The position numbers were made by a program, and so were the translations under genes. This document shows positions 49,501 to 59,769 of a DNA stretch of 64,000 nt, one piece after another. A model generated the notes under the pieces. The model was not told where the DNA came from. It worked only from the letters and a program-made list of their open reading frames with translations, and did no database searches. The DNA comes from Fusarium oxysporum f. sp. lycopersici 4287 (Eukaryota > Ascomycota > Sordariomycetes > Hypocreales > Nectriaceae). The stretch is taken from contig NC_030986.1 in NCBI RefSeq assembly GCF_000149955.1, positions 2,977,185 through 3,041,184 of the forward strand, written 5' to 3'. The first letter of the stretch is position 1, and each line of letters begins with the position of its first letter.

Positions 49501-50348
49501 GGATCCGATCTTCTGCCGTGGAACTACCCGAATATTGGGTAAAGGGGCACTTACTCAAAATTGTATAATGTTCCCCAACAAAATTGCCAAACAGTCTTTT
49601 TGGTTTGATGAGACACGACACTTTCATAGGCCACCCAGTGCGGGATAGGGCTTCTTCATGTATTTCAGATGTTTGTTAACTCCTTGAGCTTGTGATTTGC
49701 CTCAGGTTGAGATTCGGATGGAGGAATGGGCCATTGGGGCTCAGGACAATGGTTTTTGGTTTTTCCTCGGAGGATATTATTCGCAGTCAGATTGGGCATT
49801 TGAGTGAAACGCCATCTCACATCACCGCTTCGCAGTGCATTTCGATTCGGCAAAGAATTGGTTTTAGCTGGTATAGAGATCGCCTCTCTTTCCTGTTGTC
49901 TGGGATAGAAATACACACCCATGTCAAGTATAGAATTCTTCTCACAAAGTGACCACAAGATGCCATTCCATAACTGAGAGCATCTTTGGAATACCCGACA
50001 GCGGTCCTCCAGGACACAAAGTAAGTTAAGTCGTGTGGTTATGTCAGTCTCTGGTGCTTTTTGCAACAGACTCTTAAGACTGGTCACCATACATGACCCA
50101 CACAATATTTATTTGTGCAAGCTCAAACTTAAAACGCAACAATTTATCATGGTTTTCTTAAAAAGTAATTCCGTATCAAGAATTAAGCAACGGCTGAACT
50201 ACCTTTATGTGCACATTTTTGGTATAGGGTAAATTTGCTCCGGGGTGGATCTGCAATATTTCGCTTGCAATAATTAATCAATTTCAACCACACCAACAAG
50301 CTTGCAATTCTTCCAACCGCGTCTTCGCCCTTTCAGCAACGCACAAAA
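49501..50348. other. intergenic
   Basis: 3' region of the C2H2 gene and promoter of the next gene, same strand. Frames here are short; nothing supported. Confidence 0.55.
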
Positions 50349-52113
50349 ATGTGCGGAATCCATGCTATTATATCCCCAAGCCCCGAACAAACACTCTCAT
50401 CCGTGTCAGAGCGATGTTTGGTAAATAGAGGACCAGATCATACAGGGACTGTCAGGATGCAGCTTGATGATCTATTCCTGACTTTTACATCAACCGTGTT
50501 ATCACTGCGAGGTGATCACGTTGCAAAGCAGCCGCTTGTGGATCATGTGACTGAATCTATTCTATGCTGGAATGGAGAGGCCTGGGGTATTCGAGGGGAA
50601 TCTGTACAGGGTAACGATGGTGAAGCTATTCTTGCCCTCCTGGCCGAGGCAAGTCGTGGCGCAGGAGATGTCCTGGACATCTTACGGGCCATCGAAGGGC
50701 CTTTCGCGTTTATTTACCTGGATAAACCTGCCAAGCGGCTTTACTACGGACGAGATCGACTAGGCCGCCGATCGTTGCTGGTCAGACATGGCTCTCCATT
50801 TGTTCTGTCAAGTATCGCCGAGACGCCGGTCGATGGATGGACCGAGGTCGAGGCTGATGGATGCTATACTCTGGATCTCTCCAAGGGCGACTCGCCTGAA
50901 GGATTAGTGCCAGGCCGGCACGATTGGACTGCCGATACTACTTTGGTAAGTTCAGCGTGAGTATGACCCCGAAAAGCCTGCTACTTACGTCCTCAGATAT
51001 CGAGCATCGGTAGTTTTAACGAAGATCTCCCACGGAAGAATTTTGCCCTTGGACAAGATTCAAGATCTGTGCAAGAGCTGCGTTCTCGCTTAGTCGAATC
51101 TCTTCGACTGCGAGTTCTAGACGTGCCACTACCTCCAAGAGCCAAACCTACGGATGCGAGAGTTGCAGTGCTATTTTCAGGTGGCCTTGACTGTACTGTG
51201 CTTGCGAGGCTGTCTCACGACATGATTCCTGCGGATCAGTGTATTGACCTGATCAATGTCGCGTTTGAGAACCCCAGAATTGCAGGGCAATTTAAGGACC
51301 TGTCCCGAGAGGAGCTCTATGAGAAGTGTCCGGATCGAATGACAGGGAGAAATGCGTTTGCAGAGCTTAGCCGTGTCTGTCCTGGCAGGGCATGGCGGTT
51401 CGTGGCGGTATGTGGACCTGGACTCGCTTCGGGATAGATGACTGACAGGAGGTAGGTGAACGTGCCGTATGCTGAGAATCTCGAGCACAGAGCTGAAGTC
51501 ATTCGTCTTATCTATCCTCATAACACAGAGATGGATCTGTCCATTGCGTGTGCTTTATACTTTGCTGCAAGAGGACAAGGACTTGGCGAAACAACCGCCG
51601 ACTCAAATCCACAGCCTTATAGCACGACAGCGCGAGTATTGCTTTCCGGTCTGGGTGCCGATGAGCTGTTTGGTGGATATGGTCGGCACGGCGTGGCTTA
51701 CACGCATCGTGGCTACGGCGGAGTTGTACAGGAGCTGAAGCTCGACGTCAGTCGGCTTGGAAAGAGAAATCTTGGCCGAGATGACCGTGTTATGGCACAC
51801 TGGGGTCGAGAAGTGAGGTTTCCCTATCTGGATGAGCGTTTTGTCAAGTGGGCAATCGAGTCTCCTGTGTGGGAGAAGTGTGATTTCGAAACACCTGGTG
51901 GCGAAGGGAATCTCGACGCCGAGAAACGAGTGTTGCGGCTGGTGGCTCAATCACTTGGCATGAGCTCTGTTTCAAAGGAGAAGAAGCGAGCTGTAAGTGA
52001 CAACTTGGTTCCGACAACTCTTTACTAATGAGCCGTAATAGATACAATTCGGGGCGAGAACTGCCAAGATGGAGAGTGGAAAGGTTAAAGGGACGACAGT
52101 GCTTTCAACTTGA
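50349..52113 (+). CDS. asparagine synthetase domain-containing protein (ASNSD1 type)
   Basis: Resembles glutamine-dependent asparagine synthetases but belongs to the ASNSD1-like branch, whose biochemical activity is not established as far as I know. Four exons join in phase 0: 50349-50945, 50997-51407, 51456-51992 and 52042-52113, giving 538 residues. The N-terminal class II amidotransferase domain starts MCGIHAII with the nucleophile Cys2, and has NRGPDHTG and LCWNGEAWG. The synthetase domain has the ATP pyrophosphatase loop SGGLD at about 260-264, NVPYAENLEHR, LSGLGADELFGGYGRHG and REVRFPYLDERFVKWA. All three introns are 48-51 nt. The last short exon encodes the family's C-terminal IQFGARTAKM. 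Confidence 0.92.
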
Positions 52114-53082
52114 GATTCGAGTCAAGTGACTTAGATACGACGGGAACAACTCGGCAGTGATGATTCTTCAGATACTTCTGAGACATATGCAACCATGGGC
52201 CAAACACTGAGTGGAAGTTGTGTGTTTGCAGTTTATCGACTGCTAACCCTCTTTTCGGCGTGTTTTATGCATGGATCATGTCATTGAAGTCGTAAAGGCA
52301 AGTCTGAGCTGAGGTAATCGGAATTGGATTAAAGCAGAGGGTGATGGATAGATAGATAAGTTATGGCATGAACACGGTGATCCTTGAACAATGATGCAAG
52401 ATAACGATAACGCTTGGACCCTGCGGCGTAGCGAAGGTCAGAGGCTGTAGCATGTGGTAGCATCTAAGCAAGGAGGCAGCCCAAAGCAGTCGAAACCCAT
52501 GTCTTCAATCGCCAAAAGATTCGACATCAATCGACATGAAACAAGCGCGGAACCCAATCACGGCTCGCCAAGAAGAAATGCTATCATTCGATACCGAGAG
52601 AGCCGGCGGGATACACCAAAATTAGAAGGGTGTTCCACTGTTTTCAGTTGGCCACCGTCTAACCGCCGCAGAAAACAGTGGTTGTGGTGCGACGTGCCCC
52701 TGCAGATGAACGCATCCTAGGCCCGCGTTTAGGCCTTTAAGCGGAAGATTGATACGATACGAGGAGAAAAAAGAACCCCTTGCGCTGTGGATGGAATGGG
52801 AACTGGCGCGCGCCAAAGGGAGAGGTCGAGACAAGACAAGAAGGCATCGATTGAATTCGTTCTTTTTCTTCTTCTTTTATTATTTCAATTGTTCCTCGTT
52901 GTTTTCGGTCTTTCGTTATTCTTGATCAATTCATTCTATTCTTTCGTTTTCCACTGTTTTAGTATTCGTTCTTTATCTCTTTTTGCTCTTTCTCTCACTA
53001 CAAATACAACACCATCGAGGCTTCCGATTAAATCGCCATCTCATTCATTCATTATACCTCATTGACCTCATTGTACTTCTTC
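52114..53082. other. intergenic and CT-rich leader
   Basis: The final 280 bases before 53083 are rich in T and C (TTTTTCTTCTTCTTTTATTA) and free of ATG, consistent with a leader. No gene seen. Confidence 0.55.
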
Positions 53083-54019
53083 ATGCTCAACAAGTTCATC
53101 GACGTAAGGGACCGGGATTCCTACTCAACCTTCACATCAGCAACTGGCATCAGCATTCTCACATCATTCCTCACCGAAGAAACCGACGACATGCGTAAGG
53201 GAACTCGACCACCGCCTCTGAACCTCAGCATCGTCACAAGGCCGAGATCTCTCCCGCGGCTATCAACTACACCAATCGCAAGGGAGCTCACGCCTCTACT
53301 TACGCCTCTACCTGAAGAAGTTGAGGAGCCGACAGGCGCTGCTATCAGAGCCGTTAGGGTCGCGGTGGATTTTATGCAGATTGTTTCATGTCTACTTGTC
53401 ATTTTGATGCTGGCCATCTTTTTTATTTCGTATTCTGGAGCTGCAGTTTCCAGCCATGGGTATGCGTCACATCCCTGGATACTATATAAGAGCCAAAGAC
53501 TGACTAATATTTGTAGCATCAAGGCGTTTATTCTCATCGCGGCTCTGACCTGTGATGTAGGCCTTGGCATGTGGTCTATCGTGCACCACGACAGACCCTG
53601 GACCGGTCCCGCAGTCCTGCTCCGGACACTCACAGCGTCAGTGCTCCTCGGCAGTCTAGTATCTTTCCTTGCCGTGGAGAGGGTCTTCCCGTCAGACTAC
53701 ACGTACTGGGGCCTGCCTCTTTCACAAACTGGTGCACCTGTACTGGGTCTCGTATCTGCTATCTTGTAAGTGCCCTTCAACATACAACGAGTGATATGGG
53801 CTAATTGGTCGTAGGGGATGGGATCTTGTTCATGTCGTTCTGTCTCGACGAACTGTCGAGTGCTGGGCCCGTATGTGCTCCTGGGGACACCGACAGATGC
53901 TTCGACGTCGATGGCTATCAAGCAGGGGACACAGAAGGGGACGAAGCGGACCCTGGTGGTTTAACTCGCGGCAGTCAGCTTTGGAAAAGCGAGGCTGGAC
54001 CTGTGTTTCGGTCTCATGA
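53083..54019 (+). CDS. small multi-pass membrane protein, unknown function
   Basis: Three exons join in phase: 53083-53459, 53517-53765 and 53815-54019, giving 276 residues, or 240 from the second in-frame ATG at 53191 (MRKGTRPPPLNL), which may be the better start. Four hydrophobic segments can be seen: VSCLLVILMLAIFFISYSGA, AFILIAALTCDVGLGMW, LLRTLTASVLLGSLVSFLAV and APVLGLVSAILGWDLVHVV. The C-terminal 60 residues are strongly basic (RRRWLSSRGHRRGRSG) and contain several Trp. Introns (57 and 49 nt) have normal signals, including CTGACTAAT. I recognise no family; the pattern fits a fungal integral membrane protein with its basic tail probably in the cytosol. Confidence 0.75.
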
Positions 54020-54929
54020 ATTATGACTTTCCTTGTTGTCTGAAGGGAGAGAATGAAAGAATAACCTGGGGGGGGGGGGGATTTGTTGACCCACATATCC
54101 CATTTATTGCATCTGAAGTCTCCATACATGCTGGAATATAAACGCGGGGGTAATGTTGCCTTTAGTATTACAAGGCAGGCAAGGAGAGCAAGTAAGAGAA
54201 TATATGTGTGGCAAAGACCACAACTTAACAATAAAATTCTGAATTAACCATATTTAACCTATTTCTGTTACATCAAATATGAATCCATGACAAGTTTGAC
54301 ATATGAGTTCTTCGTGCTATTATGTGATGACTGAAAATATCAGGCATCCCTGGCTCTTGTCGATCAGTCAGTAATGGCTCTGATCATGGGAAATCGTTCA
54401 TCTGGCATTAGAAGGAGGGCATTTCAGCATCGATGCGATGTCATGATATCATGCATAACTTTTTATATGGGCAGATGATAGACTTTATGCTCTTTCATGT
54501 ATGTTCAGCCAAGTGCTAGGTGATCGAGTATAGGGTATGCGTCTGGAAGTTCTTCAACGAACTGACATCTTGTCAAATGAACACATTGCTTTGTTCTCTT
54601 GGATGAATAACAATAGTAATCTTCGTATCTATATCTGCCACTGTTGTGTAACTTGATTACTGATGTAAGTTGCGCCTGTTTTGTCGAGCATTCTGCATTC
54701 ATAGTTGTATGACATTGAAGCCATCACTTGAAAATCGATGACGCAGTTTTCCCTTGAACGGAATCACCGAGAAATAGTGTCACGGGTGGAAATAGGCGCA
54801 AATAAGGTGTAATTGGAATTCTGGTGGATGCCAATAGCTCATTGTCCAAGATGGAGTCACGAGACCCATTCAAGAGTCATGACTTACACTCAAAGCCATC
54901 AGTACAGCCAACAACGGAAATACAGGAGC
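54020..54929. other. intergenic with 13-G homopolymer
   Basis: 3' region of the membrane-protein gene, including thirteen consecutive G at 54068-54080. AT-rich beyond 54200. No gene seen. Confidence 0.55.
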
Positions 54930-55201
54930 ATGGCCTCACAAACCCTTCAGGTCAATAACCTTGACCTCTCGGCCGACGGTACGTGCTAAAGAAACCTTAA
55001 AGCATTGACATATAGAAACAAAACAATGCAGAACATGATTGTCAACAAGGATGGTCCATGTGGATATGTACTAAAACGAACCCAGCTCCTATGTCAGAAA
55101 CGATAGCTAAAGCCATCACCGCTGCCACCAACAATGAACCGTGCGTGAGCCGCTATTTAGCTATGGGCTACCAGAGCCTGAAACCTCGGAGCTGCAGGTG
55201 A
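54930..55201 (+). CDS. possible two-exon small protein, unknown
   Basis: ATG 54930 opens 49 bases (MASQTLQVNNLDLSAD), followed by an intron-like segment 54979-55031 with GTACGT donor and ATGCAG acceptor. A second exon then runs to TGA 55199-55201 (starting HDCQQGWSMWICTKTNPAP), giving 72 residues. The intron length (53 nt) and phase are normal, which is the main support. The GCAGGTGAAT near 55195 could be another donor leading to a third exon. There is no signal peptide and I recognise no family, so this may be chance. Confidence 0.3.
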
Positions 55202-55684
55202 ATATTTTCTTCTGAGAGAAAGGCTGCATCTAGACCGGTAGCTATTCTTTGACGATCCACTACCAAGACTATGCGTGCGGTTTGGCTGGTGCAGCTGAAT
55301 GATGCGCCTTGGAGAATTGCCCAGTGGGTTGAGTTTGAAAGAGTTCTCACAGCATAAGGTTCAAATAATACCATCAAAGGTTGGACGTGCTGTAGAGCAT
55401 CAACGTCATGATGTTACATTACCAAGCTGCTGCTATGATAACACTGAGTCTACTATAGCACTATATCGGATGCACCCGAACAGACCTCAGCTTGACAGAT
55501 CACGACAGGGAAGAAAACATCAACAAGGAAGAAAACACTGTCGATCTGCCGAAGGCCAAAGCATCCCAGCAATTGTTTCAACTCCACAACCCCAGAACCC
55601 TCCCCTCCTCCATTAGCCTCCGATATGATTGTATCACATAAATCACATCCCCACACATATTAAAAATAGAGACACATAAACAAC
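55202..55684. other. intergenic, nothing supported
   Basis: Frames on both strands are short and without recognisable motifs. Confidence 0.5.
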
Positions 55685-55891
55685 TCACTCTTGCAGTTTT
55701 CTCCAAGGCCAGTCCTTGATATCTTTCTTCGGGACAAAAAAATCAGCTGAACTGTGCAGTGCAGCTTTCTCAGGCCTGAAACATGCTGTTGGTTTAATTA
55801 AAGAAACGCCTCGTCGTGATGGCTTTGCCTCTTTGGGTAAGTGGTGAGCTGATTTCTTGGATGGACCAGTGCGGCCCGAGAAATGAAACAT
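55685..55891 (-). CDS. doubtful small basic protein
   Basis: ATG-started frame of 68 codons, Lys/Ser/Pro-rich (MFHFSGRTGPSKKSAHHL, ending KDIKDWPWRKLQE). A GTGAGT donor-like sequence overlaps the stop, so it could be a first exon. I recognise no family and give it low weight. Confidence 0.22.
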   Translation of the reverse strand: MFHFSGRTGPSKKSAHHLPKEAKPSRRGVSLIKPTACFRPEKAALHSSADFFVPKKDIKDWPWRKLQE

Positions 55892-56761
55892 TTTAACTGT
55901 GACTATGCTATGCAGGTAAACCTCCTTTTTGGTGGAATCTAATTTAATAAGCCGACTTCCGATCGGAGTTTACTTGTGGGCAGAACGTCCAACGGTCTTG
56001 ATCGTTGTTTCAACGGGGATAATCAATGGAGGACCAAGTTATGCTTATCGAGTGAGGATTGAGGTTGAAACTTAGCTGTTGCTGTAATGCTGTAATATCT
56101 TGCTTAACGCGAAGACTCAATGAGTTCTGTCCCAATGACGAATATGAGAGATATCGAGTGAAGACGACAGAACTTCTTCTCAATATAATATCACCCAAAA
56201 CGCTACAATAGCCACCTCGTCCCGAGAACAATTCAGACTCGACCAACAGCCCGTATCCAAGTGTCTGCATAAATCGTCAACAACGTGCACATCGAATATC
56301 AAGCCAACCAAGCTCAGTCCGCGAACTCACACCAGCCTACTCCTGGTTAGCCCCTCGCAAGCATCTCCATCTATCAGCTTGACCTTGGCCGAAAAACATC
56401 CAGACTCAGCTTGTGCTTGGACCTCTTGACACTATCACCGGCATCGCCTGACTAGCAGGGAGAAACCGAGTCTGTAATCTAACACTGAGGACTGAGCCGT
56501 CTTTGAAGACTTCGCAGTGACCATGTGATAAAAATATCCTCGGCCTCATAGAGAGAACTCATGATGGCTATATAAACACTCTTGATATCCCGTACAATCA
56601 ACTCTTTCTCATCAGCATCTCTCTCTTCTATCAACTTCTTCAACTTACATTCGCTTCAACAAAGCCTCAAAGGCATATTTAACATTCTTCGCTTCTTCCA
56701 TCCATTTCAAACAAATAACCACTCTCTATCTTACTACCAAATCTCCTACTACATCATCAAA
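55892..56761. other. promoter region of the secreted-protein gene
   Basis: Upstream of the secreted cysteine-rich protein. A clear TATA box is annotated separately; the sequence after it is CT-rich leader. No other gene seen. Confidence 0.55.
56569..56577 (+). promoter_or_regulatory. TATA box
   Basis: TATATAAAC about 185 bases before ATG 56762, followed by a CT/A-rich leader. Position and match suggest a strong focused promoter, as is common for abundant secreted proteins. Confidence 0.6.
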
Positions 56762-57674
56762 ATGTACTTCTCCAACTTCCTCGTCACTCTGGCCTCGATG
56801 GCCTCTATGGCTTCCGCCATCCCCGCCCCAGATGCCCTCCTCGACACTACCTCCAACATCTCTCCTAGCGACTTCACCATCCGCTCCGATTCCAACAACC
56901 TTGAGGCTCGCACCACCTTCTCCTGCCCCGGTGCCATGTCCTACTGCCCCTGGACCAAGGCCTGCTCTATGCCCTCCCGGCCAGTCCTGGGATGGCAAGG
57001 CCAAGAAGTGCGCTGGCAAGAAGGCTTCCGGCTGCTGGCCTAAGCCCAGTGCCAGTGTCTACGCCGGCGCCGGCGTTGACGTCAAGCTCGGCACTTACTG
57101 TGCTGCTTCTCCCTACAAGATCGTCAAGTACGATACTAAGCACGCCTACTGCCAGGCCAGCCTCAAGAACACTGTCTTCCTTGCTCCTCTTTCTATTGGC
57201 GCCGAGGTTGCTCTCTATGGCGGTGCCGCCATCAACGTCAAGGGTCAGCTGAGCGCCAGCCTCAAGACCGTCTGTGGTGGTCTTGCTGGTCTCTACCTCG
57301 AGAGCAGCGCTGATGCCGTCGCCCTCTTCAACACCAACAAGTACGGATATGCCGTTCGCCCCGGTAGCGTCACTGGCGGTCTCGTCTACGCTGTTGTTGA
57401 CTTCGTTAAGAGCATCACCTGCTTCCTCGGTCTCGGAAACTGCCAGGTCTATGACTGTGTCTCTTACTGCTCCAAGGGCTGCAAGAACTATGTCGATGTC
57501 CGTGGCAGCATCGGTGGCTATGTCAACGGACTCGTTGGTTTCTGCATTGTCAAGGACACCGTTCTCTTTGTCAACAAGGTCGGAGCTTGTGCTTCTGTCA
57601 AGATCCAGGGCCTCATCCGCATCGTTGCTAGCATCCACGTCAGCCTCAAGGGTATCTTCGGATGCAACTGCTAA
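56762..57674 (+). CDS. secreted cysteine-rich protein, unknown; broken by a one-base frameshift
   Basis: The first frame starts at ATG 56762 with a typical signal peptide (MYFSNFLVTLASMASMASA) and a cysteine-bearing segment (FSCPGAMSYCPWTKAC). At 56969 the protein-like sequence switches to another frame, which continues to TAA at 57672-57674 (CPPGQSWDGKAKKC, then GCWPKPSASV and a cysteine-rich body ending GIFGCNC). The switch equals one additional base, A56969 being the simplest candidate; without it the product would be about 303 residues. As written, the first frame ends after 93 codons. No intron explains it. Codon use on both sides is strongly C-biased at third positions, as in highly expressed genes, so the break is either a sequence error or recent. 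The domain is not one I recognise, and I infer no activity. Confidence 0.72.
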
Positions 57675-58053
57675 GTGGTTAAAAATGATTATGGACGAAT
57701 AGTTGGGTACTCACGGTCTAATATGTAATGGATGGAGGATGACTTGGAACTGGAATGTTTTTCTTTGATGGGGATTACCGGATAATCCCACTCGTCTGCC
57801 GATGTCTTCTGTTTCTTATCACAAATCAAATAATTCATATGATAACGCTAAAACCTGGAATCGAATCATGTTTTCTCGGCCTCGAGTTTGTGTTTAGTGA
57901 TAATTATTAACGAATGAGCTTCCATAGTGGCTGATTGGCCTGAAGCTGAGATTTCCCTTGAACAACTCCTATGCCTAGACTGACTCCGAATCTTTTCCCG
58001 AATTAGCTGAAAGAGAACCACCAAAAAGACACAAGCGCCTGCTCTTTTCCCCA
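57675..58053. other. convergent intergenic region
   Basis: 3' regions of the secreted-protein gene (plus) and the PHD-finger gene (minus). Nothing else seen. Confidence 0.6.
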
Positions 58054-59344
58054 TTAAGCACCCACAGGTTCCATGATCTGACGCCCAGCTCCATCGACCA
58101 AAAAGTGACTGAACGATTCTTCGTCATTCTCATCCATGAGGAGTGACCTGTCTTCTGTATCAGGCAGTAACTGCGAGTATAATCCCTGGCCAGCCTTTGC
58201 CCAAGTTGGCGGCAGAATATCGACATTATCTTCCTCTGGCGCACTTGTAATGACTTCTATGACCCGAGTGCGTTTGAGTATCTTCTTCGTAGTCTTTTGC
58301 TTCGGTTTTGCTGCTCTGTTGACAAGGACATGGCCATGTCGAGGCTTCTCGTCATGCTTTGTTTTAGGAGGGCGAGAGGTGTTTAACAATTGACTATCCC
58401 AGTCTGGCGAATCGAATATGGGCATTTCAGGATGCCTTTTTGAGATAGATACAAGTACATCAACAAGAAGGTTTGGTTTCAGTTGATCGCACAATGATAG
58501 AATGTTAAGGAGGTCCGTTTTCGGCATCGATTCAAAGTATTGTGCTCGCTATCGTCATGTGAGCCATGATATCCTTCTCAAGTGTCGTAGAACTTACTGA
58601 AACATCCGAAGCCCGGCCGGGACCAAACCCCACGAGGTGAGGTTTTGCAGGGACAACACCCTTGGGGAGAGCAGACAGACGTTTCTGTCGAAGCCGCTCG
58701 ATTTCGTGCTGCCGCTGCTGGCTAACTCTGCCCCTGAGTCTGACGGTCTGTTCTCTGCCCGCAATGCAATCCGCACAAGTGAAGCTTGCAGAAGTCATGT
58801 CCTCGCCCCTCATCAAAGGAGGATGGCATTTTTGGTGCCAAGATACAAGACATCTGATGCATGTGACTAAGGGGGAAACTTGAGCAGAACCGTCACACAT
58901 TGAACATCGGGTTTCCTCTCTGGTATGCTGAGCCTCGATAGTAGCTTCTTGAATTTGAGAGCGGATTTTCCACGGGAAGGGGACAGTGCTTTGAGTCAGA
59001 TCAATCTTTTCCGACGGCTCTTCTCGTTTTCGTTTCACACCTGCATTGAGAGAGTATGGGAGTGAGGATTGACCTTTGGCTTTGGTAGGTGTTGGCATAG
59101 TCAACGTGTCTTTCAAGTCTGCAAAATGTTTCTCTCTGACATTTTCGTTGCCCTCTGTTTGGGAATCATTCTTGAGACGGCTCAAGATGACTGAGCTCTC
59201 TGATGGGAACTGGGGTGTATATGAGAGTTTTGGTGCCGGTGTAATTGAAATGACATCTTTGGCAGACATATCCTCCATCGTGACATCTAGTTCAATGGTT
59301 TTCGGGGATTCGACGCGTAATTGCTGTGTGTCTTGGTCCATCAT
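58054..59344 (-). CDS. PHD-finger protein
   Basis: Probably a nuclear chromatin-reading or regulatory protein. Exons 59344-58598 and 58548-58054 give 413 residues. One PHD finger lies around residues 145-190: CSMC, then CIRC, the WHQKCHPP centre with the histidine ligand, and a final CADC, in the Cys4-His-Cys3 order. The N-terminal part is acidic and serine-rich. A coiled-coil-like basic segment (RVSQQRQHEIERLRQKRL) follows the finger. The C-terminal half is lysine/arginine-rich, with an acidic end. I see no SET, bromo or other catalytic domain. ATG 59344 is immediately followed by a second ATG. Two CACGTG boxes lie about 255 bases upstream. Confidence 0.85.
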
Positions 59345-59769
59345 GTATATTCTCGTCCTCTTGAGATGGTTTGTTAGTGATCATTTGTAGGCTGCTGTCA
59401 AAGTCTGTAACTGTCGCGAAATATCCGACATCCAAAACTGTAAGAAAGACTGCAAAATGAGAGGAAGGCCCCGTTCCAGGGCTGATTGGTATGTGGACTA
59501 AGTATTATTTGAGAATGGGACTGCAAGGTCAACTATTGTTGAGATTGGAAGCAATGGATTTACATGGCAAAGTGAGATGTTCAGTTCAATCAGTGACACG
59601 TGTGGTCACGTGGAGTACTTTGATTGTGCAAAGCAGGAACCACCACCCCGGGTGCTCAGTTTAGTCCCTGCCGTTGTTCATAACCACTAAAACAGACAAC
59701 AGGAGTCCTAGACGTCGAGATACTCAAATATATATATATTCGCGCTTCATGATCTATTCTATACGTGTT
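59345..59769. other. intergenic, promoter of the PHD-finger gene
   Basis: Between two genes on the same (minus) strand: promoter of the PHD gene and 3' region of the CoA-transferase gene. Contains paired CACGTG boxes. Confidence 0.6.
59597..59612. promoter_or_regulatory. paired CACGTG boxes
   Basis: Two CACGTG palindromes at 59597-59602 and 59607-59612, starts ten bases apart (one helical turn). This core is bound by bHLH and some bZIP proteins in fungi. They are upstream of the PHD-finger gene. Confidence 0.55.

Noticed and set aside
56967..57638. 223-codon minus-strand frame opposite the secreted protein
   Set aside because: Shadow of the codon-biased plus-strand gene.
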